Shown here: one piece after another, positions 43,188-54,405 of the stretch
How the letters are laid out: each line of letters opens with the position of its first letter
How positions within the stretch are numbered: the first letter of the stretch is position 1
Assembly: GCA_002633025.1 (NCBI GenBank)
Contig: NMRB01000066.1
Span: 242,813-306,812 of the forward strand
Direction: 5' to 3'
DNA: 64,000 nucleotides
Origin: Notospermus geniculatus
Taxonomy: Eukaryota > Nemertea > Pilidiophora > Heteronemertea > Lineidae
Program-made: the position numbers and the translations under genes
The notes under the pieces: model-generated
Told to the model about the DNA's origin: nothing
The model's database searches: none
What the model saw: the letters and a program-made list of their open reading frames with translations, nothing else

Positions 43188-43715
43188 NNNNNNNNNNNNN
43201 NNNNNNNNNNNNNNNNNNNNNNNNNNNNNNNNNNNNNNNNNNNNNNNNNNNNNNNNNNNNNNNNNNNNNNNNNNNNNNNNNNNNNNNNNNNNNNNNNNNN
43301 NNNNNNNNNNNNNNNNNNNNNNNNNNNNNNNNNNNNNNNNNNNNNNNNNNNNNNNNNNNNNNNNNNNNNNNNNNNNNNNNNNNNNNNNNNNNNNNNNNNN
43401 NNNNNNNNNNNNNNNNNNNNNNNNNNNNNNNNNNNNNNNNNNNNNNNNNNNNNNNNNNNNNNNNNNNNNNNNNNNNNNNNNNNNNNNNNNNNNNNNNNNN
43501 NNNNNNNNNNNNNNNNNNNNNNNNNNNNNNNNNNNNNNNNNNNNNNNNNNNNNNNNNNNNNNNNNNNNNNNNNNNNNNNNNNNNNNNNNNNNNNNNNNNN
43601 NNNNNNNNNNNNNNNNNNNNNNNNNNNNNNNNNNNNNNNNNNNNNNNNNNNNNNNNNNNNNNNNNNNNNNNNNNNNNNNNNNNNNNNNNNNNNNNNNNNN
43701 NNNNNNNNNNNNNNN
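43188..43715. other. Assembly gap (528 N)
   Basis: A continuous run of N. A further single N is at 44614. Flanked on the right by one copy of a direct repeat. Confidence 1.
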
Positions 43716-44740
43716 GGCCCATTCAGATACCCTTGTAATCAGATACCCTCCCTGATTACATCACCTCAGCGCCAAGGCTAGGTAAACTAGTCAGGCCTAG
43801 TGCATTAATCACATACCACCCACACCCACCCCCCGCCAGATTCTGCGCCCTTCAGCGTCTAGGCCTACGTCAGGTTCGGCGCTTTCATTGGCAGTGGTGA
43901 CCTTCGGAACTACGGGAAGTAGGCAATCTCGGCATGTTTGGCCGCGCTGTGGTCAGTCGTCTTTTGAGGAGTTACCCTCGTCCCTGTTCGTGTCCGACTT
44001 CCCGGTCAAAATACGGCATAAATAGGGATTTATCAACGCCATGCGATACATGTAGATACAGTAGTTTGCAGTACTATTTTCTCTTCCAAGATGCGAAAAT
44101 TCAGTCACAGAGATGTGCTAGTTTAGTCACCAGAGCCAATTTACTGAAGTGGCAGAGCTTGCTCGCCAGCCAGTGTGACGAGAATAACCCGGCGGTTGTA
44201 TACAGTGGTACAGCGAGACCTGAAATCAGTCAAGTTAGCATGGTTTTGTCTTGTGCTTGCTTCGAATAATTCCAATCTGCCTAGTGTTTCATATTTGGAC
44301 ACTTAATACACTCGCTGCCATCGGAGTGAAGAGATACCATCAGTTTTAATACGTACTATTTTACAGTGCATGGTCCGCATTAATACATGACTTCAATCTT
44401 TTGCCAGGGACCGCCAGTGGCGCGTGCGTCAGACACCCATCCTTGCTTAGATCGCGGCAGCGTCTAGACTTGGTAAATGAGCTAGGCCCTGCTGTCAAAC
44501 GGCCCATTCAGATTAATCAGATACGCTCCCTGATTACATCACCTCGGCGCCAAGGCTTGGTAAACTAGCTAGGCCTAGCGCCCTCCCACGCATTAATCAT
44601 ATACCCCCGCCCCNCCCCCCGCCAGATTCTGCGCCCTGCAGCGTCTAGGCCCACGTCAGGTTCGGCGCCGCTTCATTTCAGTGGCGACCTTCGGAACTAC
44701 GGGAAATGTGCAATCTCGGGAGGTTTGGCCGCGCTGTGCT
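43716..44740 (+). repeat. Direct repeat pair, about 240 bp, beside the gap
   Basis: 43716-43955 and 44502-44740 align ('ggcccattcagat', 'gattacatcacctc.gcgccaaggct', 'cgccagattctgcgccct', 'gaccttcggaactacgggaa') at roughly 85-90%. The middle part 43956-44501 has no recognisable coding region. These could be LTR-like ends, a dispersed repeat, or a collapsed duplication at the gap. Confidence 0.7.
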
Positions 44741-45170
44741 TGTGGGCCTGTTTGAATTCATGAGCGGGAAGAGTGATTGATGACATCGACTAAGCCCTGT
44801 CATGTACTTGAACACTTGGATCATGTCGCCTCGCCTTCTTCTATAATCCAATGATGGGAGATCCAAACGCTGTAGTCTATCCGAGTACAGTAGGGTTCTG
44901 ATACTAGTGATCATTTTGGTAGCACGCCGTTGCACGCGTTCCAGGTCAGATCTGCCAGCTTTGTTCTTGAGGATAATGGCTGTATTACAATATTCTAAAT
45001 GAGGTCGGACCATGGTGGTATAGAGTCTTTCCATTAGAACAGCATCACTAGAGCTAAAGGTACGTTTGATGGTCCATAACACTCTATTCGCTTTGGTTAC
45101 CGCTTCTTTCACATGCTGCCTAAATCCCGAGGTAGTGTCCACTATGACTCCGAGGTCTTTCTCACTATTG
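44741..45170 (-). pseudogene. LINE ORF2 C-terminal fragment
   Basis: Minus frame: NSEKDLGVIVDTTSGFRQHV, RVLWTIKRTFSSSDA, LYTTMVRPHLEYCN, LERVQRRATKMI, YRRRRGDMIQVFKY: the thumb/connection region after the RT domain of CR1-type LINEs, closely parallel to the 53.7-58.4 kb LINE. Truncated at both ends. Its left edge meets the plus-strand exon at about 45155-45175. Confidence 0.85.
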
Positions 45171-45493
45171 GATTTAATGATGCTGGAATGGATCCATCAG
45201 CCACAAAAATCCAAATCCGGCACTACAGATCGACATCAGTAAAGGAAGAACTTCTCCGCTTAAAGCTTGTCTGGAAGACTTGCACGTCAATGGTTCAAGA
45301 CGGAAAACTGAAGGTTCCCATCCAGAAGATCAGGGTCCACGATTGTGACAGTCTAGCAGAAGTCATTGAGACACCATTTATGAAGCAAGGTAACATATAG
45401 ATATCATTTTGTTGGATGACATCTGTTTTCTCTTATTCGTAGTATTGTTACGTACGTCGAACGCCTACGTCTATGACACAAATCAGGTCTATC

Positions 45494-45580
45494 TCAGCTG
45501 GCTCGTTGGCCGAGTGGATAGAGTGGTGGATTACAAATCAGAAGGTTGACGGTTCGAATGCCGTCTACATGACTACAATT
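45494..45580 (+). mobile_element. tRNA-like SINE in the first intron
   Basis: GTTGGCCGAGTGGATAGAG (A-box) and GACGGTTCGAATGCCGTC (B-box with T-stem) at tRNA spacing, then a T-rich run. The acceptor stem does not pair, so a SINE rather than a tRNA gene. Confidence 0.65.
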
Positions 45581-45811
45581 TTTTTTCTTTGAGTAGTGTA
45601 AGAGGTATCCGGAGTTGTTGACAGCTCAGCTGCCTGAAGGCAAATAAGGTGGCGCCCTCCTGGCGTCGTGGGGTCTATCATGTTCTGAGCCTTCGTTTGA
45701 GGTGTTTGCAGGGCGTTTGCAATTCTCTTGCTCGTCGCATGGGGGCTTTTCGTTCGTTCACGTCAGCTTTAAACAAGTGTTTCTAATTTTTGCACTATAT
45801 TGGGTGTTAAC

Positions 45812-46724
45812 GTACAGTCATTGACAGTAGTTTATCTACACCTACTACCTTGAATATTTCAAATTTTAGCACGGTTTGTACCACATGAAAGTATATAACC
45901 TTGGTCATATTTCTGCATCAAACTTTTGTAAATTTGGAAATATCATAATTATGTAATTCCTCATTAGAAAAACCCCTAAAAATCAACATTTTTATTATGG
46001 AATTTTTTGTGACTTTTGTTACAGGGTTGATAGAGTGGAAGTTTCTAAGGATTTTGAGCTCTGTTTCGTCAAAATATATCGAGTGGTTGCTGAGATATTT
46101 GAGATTATCAAAATTTCGATATTTTGAGAATTTCCATTTTTTCAACAAATTTTGATATTAGTAGACAGAGCTCACCCAGAAACGTAGGAGAATGAAGTTT
46201 TGGAACTTTCAGCGTAAACTGGTTGGAAGTTACAGCTGTCTTAAGTTAAAGAGTTTAGCATGTCAACATTTTGATATTCTGAAAATATGAATATCTCGGC
46301 CCAGTTAAAGCAAAAAGTTCCAAAATTTTGTAAGCCCATATTGTGAGGTTAGCTTTAACTAATGACATCAAAATTTCCTGAAAAACACGAAAATCTCAAA
46401 CTATCAAAATTTTGATAATCTCAAATATCTCAGCAACCACTTGAGATATTTTGATGAAACAAAGCCCAAAATCCTTAGAAAGTTCCATTCTATCAAAACT
46501 GCAACAAAAGTCAAAAAAAATCCGTAATAAAAATGTTGATTTTTAGGGGGTTTTCTAATGAGCTATTACATAATTATGATATTTCCAAATTTCCAAAATT
46601 TTGATGCAGAAATATGACCAAGGTTATATACTTTCATGTGGTACAAACCGTGTTAAAATTGGCCCAGTAGTATTTGAAATATTCAAGGTAGTAGGTGTAG
46701 ATAAACTAATGTCAATGACTGTAC
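45812..46724. repeat. 913-bp near-perfect palindrome
   Basis: GTACAGTCATTGAC at the left is inverted at 46711-46724. The arms (about 440-456 bp each) pair continuously through 'tagtttatctacacctacta', 'aaccttggtcatatttctgc', 'ataattatgtaat' and 'ctcaaatatctcagcaaccac', meeting near 46268 with almost no spacer. It lies in the intron before exon 46747. No coding content. Probably a fold-back element; its transcript would form a very long hairpin. Confidence 0.85.
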
Positions 46725-47905
46725 ATGTATTGCCCTCTTTATCCAGTAAATGATAATGATGATGGATCACACGGAAATGACGAAGTTACACCAAGCAGCG
46801 ACGTCAGTGACATCAGTGACGATGAGGAAGCTCTACAAGTTGATGAAGTTCCAGTGCTCATGAAGGAAGTTTCAACAAATGCTATTCTATATGATGCGAA
46901 AGGTGCAAAATTGGAACATTACAGAAATATATTCCGTCGTTTGTTATGTCATCATTGTTCAGGGTCATTGGGTTATCTCAAAGATCAACAATTAAACCAA
47001 TTACATTGCTATTGCAGATCCCATTTCTCCTGGAAACGAGAACACTCAACATTGAAGTCAAGACGCATCGATCAACAGCACCTCTGCCGAAACGGATAGC
47101 GAGATCACGACGTCGACTACTATCCTATGAAGGTAAGCCCTTATTGATAATCAATTACGTTAACGACTTTCATGTTTGTGGACCATCTTACACGTCTTAT
47201 GAGGATGATAAAATGAACAGCTAGCTCCTATTAGAGTATTTTTTTCAAAGTGAGCCATTCCTGTGAGTGAAGAAAGACTTATACATCTACCAATATTTGC
47301 CAATGGGATGGTAATTTCGCCGCTTTGTTGGATCTACACTTCACTAAAATAAACCATATCGTTTCAGGCACAGATTCCTTGAACGAAAAAAACCGAAGAT
47401 GAGAATAAAAAATGTGAACCAGTGCCTGCATATGCGTCTGACGGCAAGTGTCAATAGGCATATTGGCTTAAGACCATTATAGGGCCGAGCTAACAATGTC
47501 CGCATTTAGATTTTTTCGTGGCTAAAGTTTGACTAAAGTTTGACACAGGAATCATGATTTATCAGTAGACTATTGTTTTCATGATCGATTTGTTGAAAGA
47601 AAACTTAGACCATTTGCAGGTAAACCTTGTGTTCTTGAGATGACGTCGAAACAAAGAGAGGCCGGAGGCCTAGCGGAAAAGTTAATTTTCGTATTGGGTT
47701 CTACTTACAGATGTTGGCTTATTCCTACGGAAAAGGAACGAACTGAAAGCGAACCCAGCAAACCACAACATTCGTCAGGACTACGAACAGCGTGAAGCTG
47801 TATTGATGACAAAGGTTCTACGGAGTCACTCAGACACTAAGGAAAGTCTACGAAGATTTGGTGGATCATACATGAAGAATAATAATGGTGTTTGCCCAGA
47901 TAATA

Positions 47906-48294
47906 GGGAGTTTTCGCAAATCTGACGAAAAACGAAGTCCGAAATACGAAATTGGACGTCATACCTATGACGTAATGTATTTCAGGAAATGGCTGGTACC
48001 ACAAATATCGCCTGCTGCAAGAGCGTCTTTTAGCGTATGACGTTAGAACGACAGAGGTACGGTGTATATTAAACCTTGAAATTTATCTTTCGTTTCCACT
48101 TCGTTCGGCGAATTGGAAATTTAAAAATTCAAGATGCGCCATAACTCTTTCGATCTTACATGACATGCTAAAAGACGCACTGGCATGAGGGACATTTGTG
48201 GTACCAACCATTTCCTGAAATACATTACGTCATGGATATGACGTCCAATTTCGTATTTCGTACTTCGTTTTTCGTCAGATTTGCGAAAACTCCC
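47906..48294. mobile_element. TA-flanked MITE inside the last exon, GGGAGTTTTCGCAAATC ends
   Basis: GGGAGTTTTCGCAAATCTGA is inverted at 48275-48294. TA at 47904-47905 and 48295-48296. 389 bp; removing it with one TA joins PDN to INAYRKDE in frame. The arms extend about 65 bp ('ttggacgtcata'). Confidence 0.85.
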
Positions 48295-48394
48295 TATTAA
48301 TGCCTACCGAAAAGACGAATCGGCTTACAAGTGCTACAAGACGAAATATTTTGCTGAGATTCTCCTCAAACATTGGGGAGCAAAGTTTTTCTGA

Positions 48395-49291
48395 ATTACT
48401 TTCTCAAGATATTTCTCTCTGATTTTTCTCATTGGTGACGTTTGGCTATGTGTTAGACCTACACATTCAGTTTTCTTTCATCATAAATAGGCTATAATGA
48501 ATTCGGGCAACAAATGCAATCAAGTCCATTGAGAATCCAGTGTTAATCGAGGTTAACGCAATTTGAAGCCATTCGCATCCACTCCGTGTGAATCTTTTGA
48601 AGTTTTCACTTTGTTTATCACTTGTCCATGTGGTTCACTTTTTTGCTGTTACACATGGCAATCTAACTCGGCTTTAACAAATGCCTAGGTCGTACATTGT
48701 CATGTTTAAATACCGGTATAGCAGCATTTCTACATTTGTACATGTATTTAGGCTTTGATTGAAAACATCTGCATATTTCACCTAGTCTGAGTTATTGTAA
48801 AGCTAAATATGAAATGGCTAAATTTTTTAAAGTATCCATTACACGCAGCAAATGTTATAGGACAGTGTTTAGTTTTTGTAACTCTCCCGTGTTTGATTGT
48901 ATAATAAGAAAATTCAATAAATCCAATAATAATAATAATAATAATAATAGGCATTTATATAGCGCCCCATTAAATTGCTTTGTCTGGAGCGCTTTACATA
49001 TATAATGGAGTAAGATGTAAAACTTAAAAGTAAGAAGTTAACAAGATTCACTGTTTTCCTAATAAATCATTGAAATTGACCTCATTTTGGGTGATTTTCA
49101 CAGAAAACAGCTGTTGCTTCACTGAATCGATTCAGATGACGGGTAACAACGTAGCTGCTCCCCACCGCCTGCCAGGCTGAATAAACATCAGCCCAATGCT
49201 TTGAGTGTGTGTGTCACTGCAGGCCAGGTAATTAGCGATTACTGGCATGCGCAGTGTGGATTATGGGTTTTAGCGTTATAGTTGGTAATGG
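48395..49291. other. Unassigned sequence, AAT microsatellite at 48925-48949
   Basis: No gene recognised. 'aataataataataataataat' followed by 'aggcatttatatagcgcc' suggests a repeat tail. A GT run of about 12 bp is near 49206. Confidence 0.4.
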
Positions 49292-49390
49292 GAATCATGC
49301 GAATATTCAAGGCGAACTCTACATCATTTTGATAATCTGCAGCGAGTCCATTAGCTTGCACCTTAAAATACAATTCATAATTAATTCCAC
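49292..49390 (-). pseudogene. Second MULE fragment
   Basis: The reverse complement reads ...TTTTAAG then VQANGLAADYQNDVEFALN, the same exon start as at 38159 (about 90% DNA match to 38092-38175). Only about 30 codons remain. Ends beside the AAGACCGCC hairpin. Confidence 0.75.
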
Positions 49391-49403
49391 ATCAATGATT
49401 ATT

Positions 49404-49433
49404 AAGACCGCCCCACCCCAATGGGGCGGTCTT
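49404..49433. repeat. AAGACCGCC hairpin repeat, copy 2
   Basis: AAGACCGCCCCA / TGGGGCGGTCTT stem. Its right flank ('ttccttgttttcactgagtttctctcgat') is the inverse of the left flank of copy 1 at 28579. Confidence 0.6.
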
Positions 49434-49721
49434 CCTTGTTTTCACTGAGTTTCTCTCGATCTCTAGTAGTAGTAGTCTCTCCATCCAATCTGTGCATTCC
49501 GCAAGATAACTGACGAAATTCAACATGTTTCGCGGCGCAACTGTCAGGAATGGTTCTTATGCGTATCACACAAAACCCTATTGATTCTTGGGGTGATTTG
49601 ACCACAATAAACAGTAAAATTTTGATGAAATTTGTTGCCTTATATTGTTCGCATAGCCGGTTCGCACGGCAGTCATTAACATAAAAATCTCATGACAAAC
49701 TGCATGACTGCGTCACGTAAC

Positions 49722-49899
49722 CAGGCGCGGATCCAAGGGGGGGGGCGCACCCGCCGCACGCCCCCCCTTTCGGCCAAAAAATCTTTAAAATCGACCGTGA
49801 AATTCTGAAATTTGGAGCAAATCATTGAAATTGACCGTAGATTTCAATGTTTCTAGCACAGTGCGCCCCCTCTTTCCCGAAATCCTGGATCCGTCCCTG
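49722..49899. mobile_element. MITE with CAGGCGCGGATCC / GGATCCGTCCCTG ends
   Basis: TIRs CAGG.(C/A)CGGATCC. Five-base GTAAC flanks (49717-49721, 49900-49904). The interior has runs of C/G ('cgcccccccc', 'gcgccccctc'). A widespread MITE type. Confidence 0.7.
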
Positions 49900-49904
49900 G
49901 TAAC

Positions 49905-50507
49905 CGGGTAACTAAACCACTGGAGAACAGGCCACTCTCCAACGTAGAGGCCAGACAACTTCGCCGCACAAGTGCAGCAACCCACAGCACGGTACGACAT
50001 ACTTTCCTGGGCTAGTGGGATTGGAGAGTGGCGGAGGCGAGACGTTCCAACTGGTGACTGAGACCTACGGAGCATGCGCATTGGTTGCTCATACATGTGC
50101 TACGCAAACCGGACGGTGAGTTGATTTTTCCTCTGAAATCTGTCATCAAAATAAAGTTGGCCTAGGCCTACATGTACATATTTGCTGGTATATCCTTTTT
50201 ACAACTTTGTTAGTATGAAATGATATAGCTACAGTGTTAACCAAGTCATGTTAATTCGTATAGGCCTAAATATGATATTCAGCGTGATTTGTGGCACTGA
50301 TGGGCCGCCGGCCGTCGGCTGCCATCAGTGCATGCTGTGTGCATTGAGGCCTACCATTATCATGATTATTGACATCGATTGTCATTGTGTGTTTGTCTGT
50401 TGTAGGCCGATGCCTCGCCTTTCGGTAGGGCAGGCAGGCGTCGGTAGACCTAGCCTCAGTGAAGCTAAGGCCTCCCTATGCTTATTAGGCCTCGGCCAAT
50501 CATTTGG
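49905..50507. other. Unassigned sequence
   Basis: Short readings on both strands without motifs. Confidence 0.3.
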
Positions 50508-50990
50508 GTACGCGGAAAAAATCCCCACGGAAAAAATCCCCCTGGAAAAAATCCCCCCGGAAAAAATCCCCCTTTTGGTCAAGTAGGAAAAAATTCCCCC
50601 TTTTGGTAAAGTAGTTTGGAAAAAATGTACTTCACTGGTAGGATTTTTCAGATTACGAAAGCCCAGTAGTCTCATTATGAAGTCAGGTTCACAGATTTGT
50701 GCACATGATCACATTGTTCTTGATTTTTAAAAAATTTAATTGTGACCAAGTTTGGCAAAACCCGCCCAAAGTCGCTGAACACCACAAGGTTATGGGTTAC
50801 CATAAGCTTGGCTTGTTACAGCTTCGACTTATAACAATAAAATAGACGACCAAAGCCCAGCACAAACCAATTAAAGCATACCAGGTATTATACTTCACTA
50901 CCAGTGAAATATACATAAGGCAGACTTTCCTGGGGGATTTTTTCCTACTTTACCAAAAAGGGTTTTTTTTCCTGAAGTTTGGTTTCATCA
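50508..50990. repeat. Fold-back with GGAAAAAATCCCC tandem units
   Basis: Four units of GGAAAAAATCCCC(C/A) at 50515-50570, then 'cccttttggt.aagtag' twice. The inverse 'ggggattttttcctactttaccaaaaaggg' is at 50934-50963. Spacer without genes. Confidence 0.6.
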
Positions 50991-51135
50991 GGGGAGCTGG
51001 ATTGGGATGGTGGCTTATCAGTATTTAACTCCCCGCTCCCCAAGGCGGGGAGCAGACGAAAAGGGCGGTTTAGGCTGAACCCGTATTAATTCCCTGTTCC
51101 TGATAACAAAGTCACCTTCGCCAGCCATTTTCGCG

Positions 51136-52400
51136 CTAATTGCGAGTTCGTAGCTGCTTCCGTTCCGGAGCTATAGCCGTTTTGTCATGTATGGAAGAGA
51201 TATGATCCGACCAGTTTCCCTGATTGTTTAATATTAGGCCCAGGTGCTTGTGTGCTGATACATCAATAATTTCCTGATTTTCAAGGTAAATTGGATTTCT
51301 GATTTGATGGATATGACAGATGTTTAATCCTTCCGTTTTAGTAGGATTAAAACTCATCAACCACTTCCTAGACCATCGAAGCAAAGCGTCTAGGTCAGGT
51401 ACTATCTTGTCTGTTACTTCATTAAAACTTTTGTACACATAGAAAGCAGAGGCATCGTCAGCAAATTGTCTTAAGTTGGTATCAATAATATCTTGGATAT
51501 CATTTATGTACACCAAAAAGAGTAGGGGCCCCAGGACAGAGCCCTGTGGCACCCCAGCATTCGTGCAAAGATATTCATTCTGATTTGACGTTGTCTAAAA
51601 CGACACATTGCCTTCTGCCTGATAAATATGATTCGAACCATTGTAAAAGGTCACCACAAACACCATGGGCTTTCAATTTGACAAGTAGTCCTCTATGCCA
51701 GACTCGATCGAAAGCTTTCGAGTAGTCACAAAAAAACAAACTGGATTCCCTGCTTGTTATCCAAAGCAACACATATTTTATGATAGAGCTCAATGAGCTG
51801 CGTCTCAGTGGAATGTTGAGCAAGGAATCCAGCCTGGTATTTATAGATTAAGTTGTTGACATTTAAGAAAGCAATCAAATGTTTAAAAACCACCCTTTCT
51901 AGGAGTTTCCCAAGATTACTAGTGACTGATATGGGACGATAGTTTTTTGGCTCGTTTGAGACACCGGCCTTTGGTATGGCTCACACATGAGCGATCTTCC
52001 AACAGTGCGGGAAGTACCCTTCCCTCAGAAGTCTATTAAAAACAGCTGACAGAGGTTCTGAAATGACAGGGGCAATTTCTTTTAAAACTCTATTCGACAC
52101 ACCGTCCGGCCCAGTTGATTTGTTCACCTGTGGGTTTTTAATAATATTTCCAACTTCTTGACTATTAGTAAGTATCTGACTGAAATTAAAATTTGTTCTT
52201 GATGTGACTTCAGGAACTTCAATATTAGTGTCATCAATTCTTGATGTAGAGACAAAATACCGATTCAACTTGTCTGCCTTAGATTTAGTTTCTGTGATAA
52301 TCATATTTGGGTCAGTATTTGAAACAAGAGCAGGAATAAGCTGTTTTGGAGCTTTGAACTTGGTGACGACTTTGAACTTGGTGAACTTGGTGACTCGGTC
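51136..52400 (-). pseudogene. Degraded LINE reverse transcriptase
   Basis: Minus order: NKSTGPDGVSNRVLKEIAPV, then (after a stop and frame changes) NYRPISVTSNLGK, CDYSKAFDRVWHRGLLVKL, YLSGRRQCVV, MPQGSVLGPLLFLVYINDI, FADDASAF (catalytic pair) and LLRWSRKWLMSFNPTKTE. At least one nonsense codon (near 51981) and frameshifts near 51825 and 51570. 5' and 3' truncated. Different clade from the neighbouring LINE by sequence (Crack/Daphne/Jockey-like, uncertain). Confidence 0.8.
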
Positions 52401-52888
52401 AATCTAGAGCCTGGGACAAACGTTAAAACGCTCTTTTACCCTGGTTTCTTCAAACTGAGCAAAGTCGCTTATGGGGGGTGGGGGGTGGGGGGAGGGGAAT
52501 TCTCGCATTAAAGAATATGCAAAGAGAACATCAATTGGTATTTCTCGCAGAAGTTGGCTCACAATGGGCAATAGGAGCTGTCAGCGAGTTGACCAATAGG
52601 TGTCACTACGGCCCAATTCAATGCATATAGCGGACCCAGTCATTATTGATCGAGCAGCAGTCACGTAGATTTTCCTGTACATTGGACTGCTAGAACTTTG
52701 CCGCCATCTGTTGGCAATATGCGCGGCTGACTGCTCCTATTCACCATTATTTGCAACTCACGGCTTACGCTGGGACCAATGACATAAACAATTGCTCACA
52801 GTTGAGTTGCCCACAGAGAGCCAACTTGCGCGAGAAAACCTTCACGTGGAGAGGCACCTTTAAGCGGGTGAGACTGGGTTGCGATTTA
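52401..52888. other. Unassigned sequence with a G-rich run
   Basis: (G)n-T runs at about 52473-52497. No coding region. Confidence 0.35.
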
Positions 52889-53325
52889 AGCCTAGTCTAC
52901 ACTACCCGCGAATGCACCGCCGATAAAGCGCGGACCGCGAGCACAGGCTGTTCGCGGTGACCACCGCGAATAGCCCGTGCTTGTGGTTCGATGGCGAATA
53001 GCCTGCGAACGTGTCTACACCTGGTGAGTACTTGCGGCTATTCCCTGCCCTCCTATTGGCTCCCGGCCGGTGACCTCATTATGATCAACTACATCCGGGT
53101 CACCACGCCAGCTGCCACTGACCGCCGATATCCCCGGGAAGGTGTCTCCACTATTCGCGGTCATTCGCGATATGCCCGCCAACTCGTTTTCAACATGTTG
53201 GAAATTGCGGTCATTCGCGGTGCCTCGTCTCCACTTGGAACCACCGCGGATCACCAGCCGACTCACCGCGAGTATACTCCCGGTGATTCGCGGTGACTCG
53301 CGAGCCAAGTGGAGACGATCGCCTT
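52889..53325. repeat. GC-rich TIR element full of CCGCGAAT words
   Basis: Left 'agtctacactacccgcgaatgc' and right 'gattcgcggtgactcgcgagccaagtggagac' form imperfect inverted ends. The interior repeats CACCGCGA / TCGCGGTG many times in both orientations. No gene. Boundaries approximate. Confidence 0.5.
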
Positions 53326-53689
53326 TGACTTCCGATCGCCATATACTATACTATACTATATCAGTGGAAGCACTGTAACCCTCACGGGTCTTGTGCTTAT
53401 ATTAAATCTGCGCTTTAGCGCAAGGTGGCATATGGACATATTGTTTGTGAAACATTGATATCGTATCCTCGTCATTGACGAATCTCTCTTCATTCCTTCC
53501 TTGTTCCTCTGTCCATCCAACCGTGCGTCTTACACAACTGAAGAATAAATAAGTATCGCAATAATTTCTATATCAGAGTACTACATGTAACTTAAATTAA
53601 CATATCCACACAATAAATTTTTTAAATATGAACACAATACTATCTACATAATTACTGACATTAGTGAACCCATGTCATCTGCACCATCA
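53326..53689. other. Unassigned sequence
   Basis: 'tatactatactatactatat' at 53342 is a short tandem repeat. Otherwise nothing recognised. Confidence 0.35.
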
Positions 53690-53941
53690 CAAGGTTGGTT
53701 TCCAAAATTACCCAACCGGCAACTAATCAATTAATTGAAAACTTGCGGAATGTGTTGACTTCCAACCTGATTGACCATGTTAGCTTACACACCTTATGCA
53801 CGGTAATGAAACAAGCTCTCCTCGCGCAACCAGCATCTGTCCAGCCGGTTCTTAAAGGCATTCAATGTAGGAGCTTCCACCACACTACTCGGGAGGGCAT
53901 TCCAGTCGTCGACCACCCTGTTACCGAAGAACTTACCTCTA

Positions 53942-54405
53942 AAGCTGTGTTCACACTGAAAGCGACTTCAAACCGTTTTCCCCAAAACGGTCCCCGGAAA
54001 ACGGTTTTGATAATATGTGCCCGTTCTCACTAGCAAAGCGAAGGCGTTTTCATACCGCTTTCACGCCGCTTTGGGCCGTTCACACACAAACGATGTCAAT
54101 GCGTTATAAAGCACGCCATCTGTGAGCGACTGTAAACACTCAATATCGTGGCATCACTGCGCATGTGCGTGGCTGTATCGATATGGTTATTGCGCATTGA
54201 GGCGTTCAGACACAAGTTGCAGCCGAACCGTCACAGCGAAAGCGATATGAAAGCGGTATGAGACCACTTCGCGAAGTGGTTTCGCTAGAGCGGTTTGAAA
54301 TCGTTATAAGGCAAATGTAGTCTGAACGGCTAATACGCTTTGAGGCGTTATATCGTTTTCAAGTCGGTTTCAAGCCGGTTTAAGACAGTAGTGTGAACGC
54401 AGCTT
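53942..54405. mobile_element. 464-bp TA-flanked TIR element in LINE ORF2
   Basis: AAGCTGTGTTCACACTGAAAG versus the inverse of GTAGTGTGAACGCAGCTT (first 16 bases alike except one), and inner 'aaaccg' words. TA at 53940-53941 and 54406-54407. Removal joins KKRWLTTL to RGKFFGNRVV. Confidence 0.8.

Larger units (their letters stand above)
45160..48394 (+). pseudogene. Unrecognised multi-exon gene, broken by a MITE in the last exon
   Basis: Exons: about 45160-45389 (FLTIGFNDAGMDPS, LRLKLVWKTCTSMVQDGKLK, CDSLAEVIETPFMKQ; GTAACA donor), 46747-47132 (phase-1 join; acidic DNDDGSHGNDEVTP and SDISDDEEALQVDEVPV; a frame change near 46940-46990; GTAAGC donor), 47711-48394 (FLRKRNELKANPANHN, LRRFGGSYMKNNNGVCPDN, then after the MITE INAYRKDESAYKCYKTKYFA and ILLKHWGAKFF-stop). 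Junction phases fit. The first exon is cut by a LINE fragment. I do not recognise the family. The acidic middle and basic tail are compatible with a nuclear or DNA-associated protein (inference). Confidence 0.5.

Noticed and set aside
43177-43722. 181-codon reading across the N run
   Set aside because: Made entirely of unknown bases.
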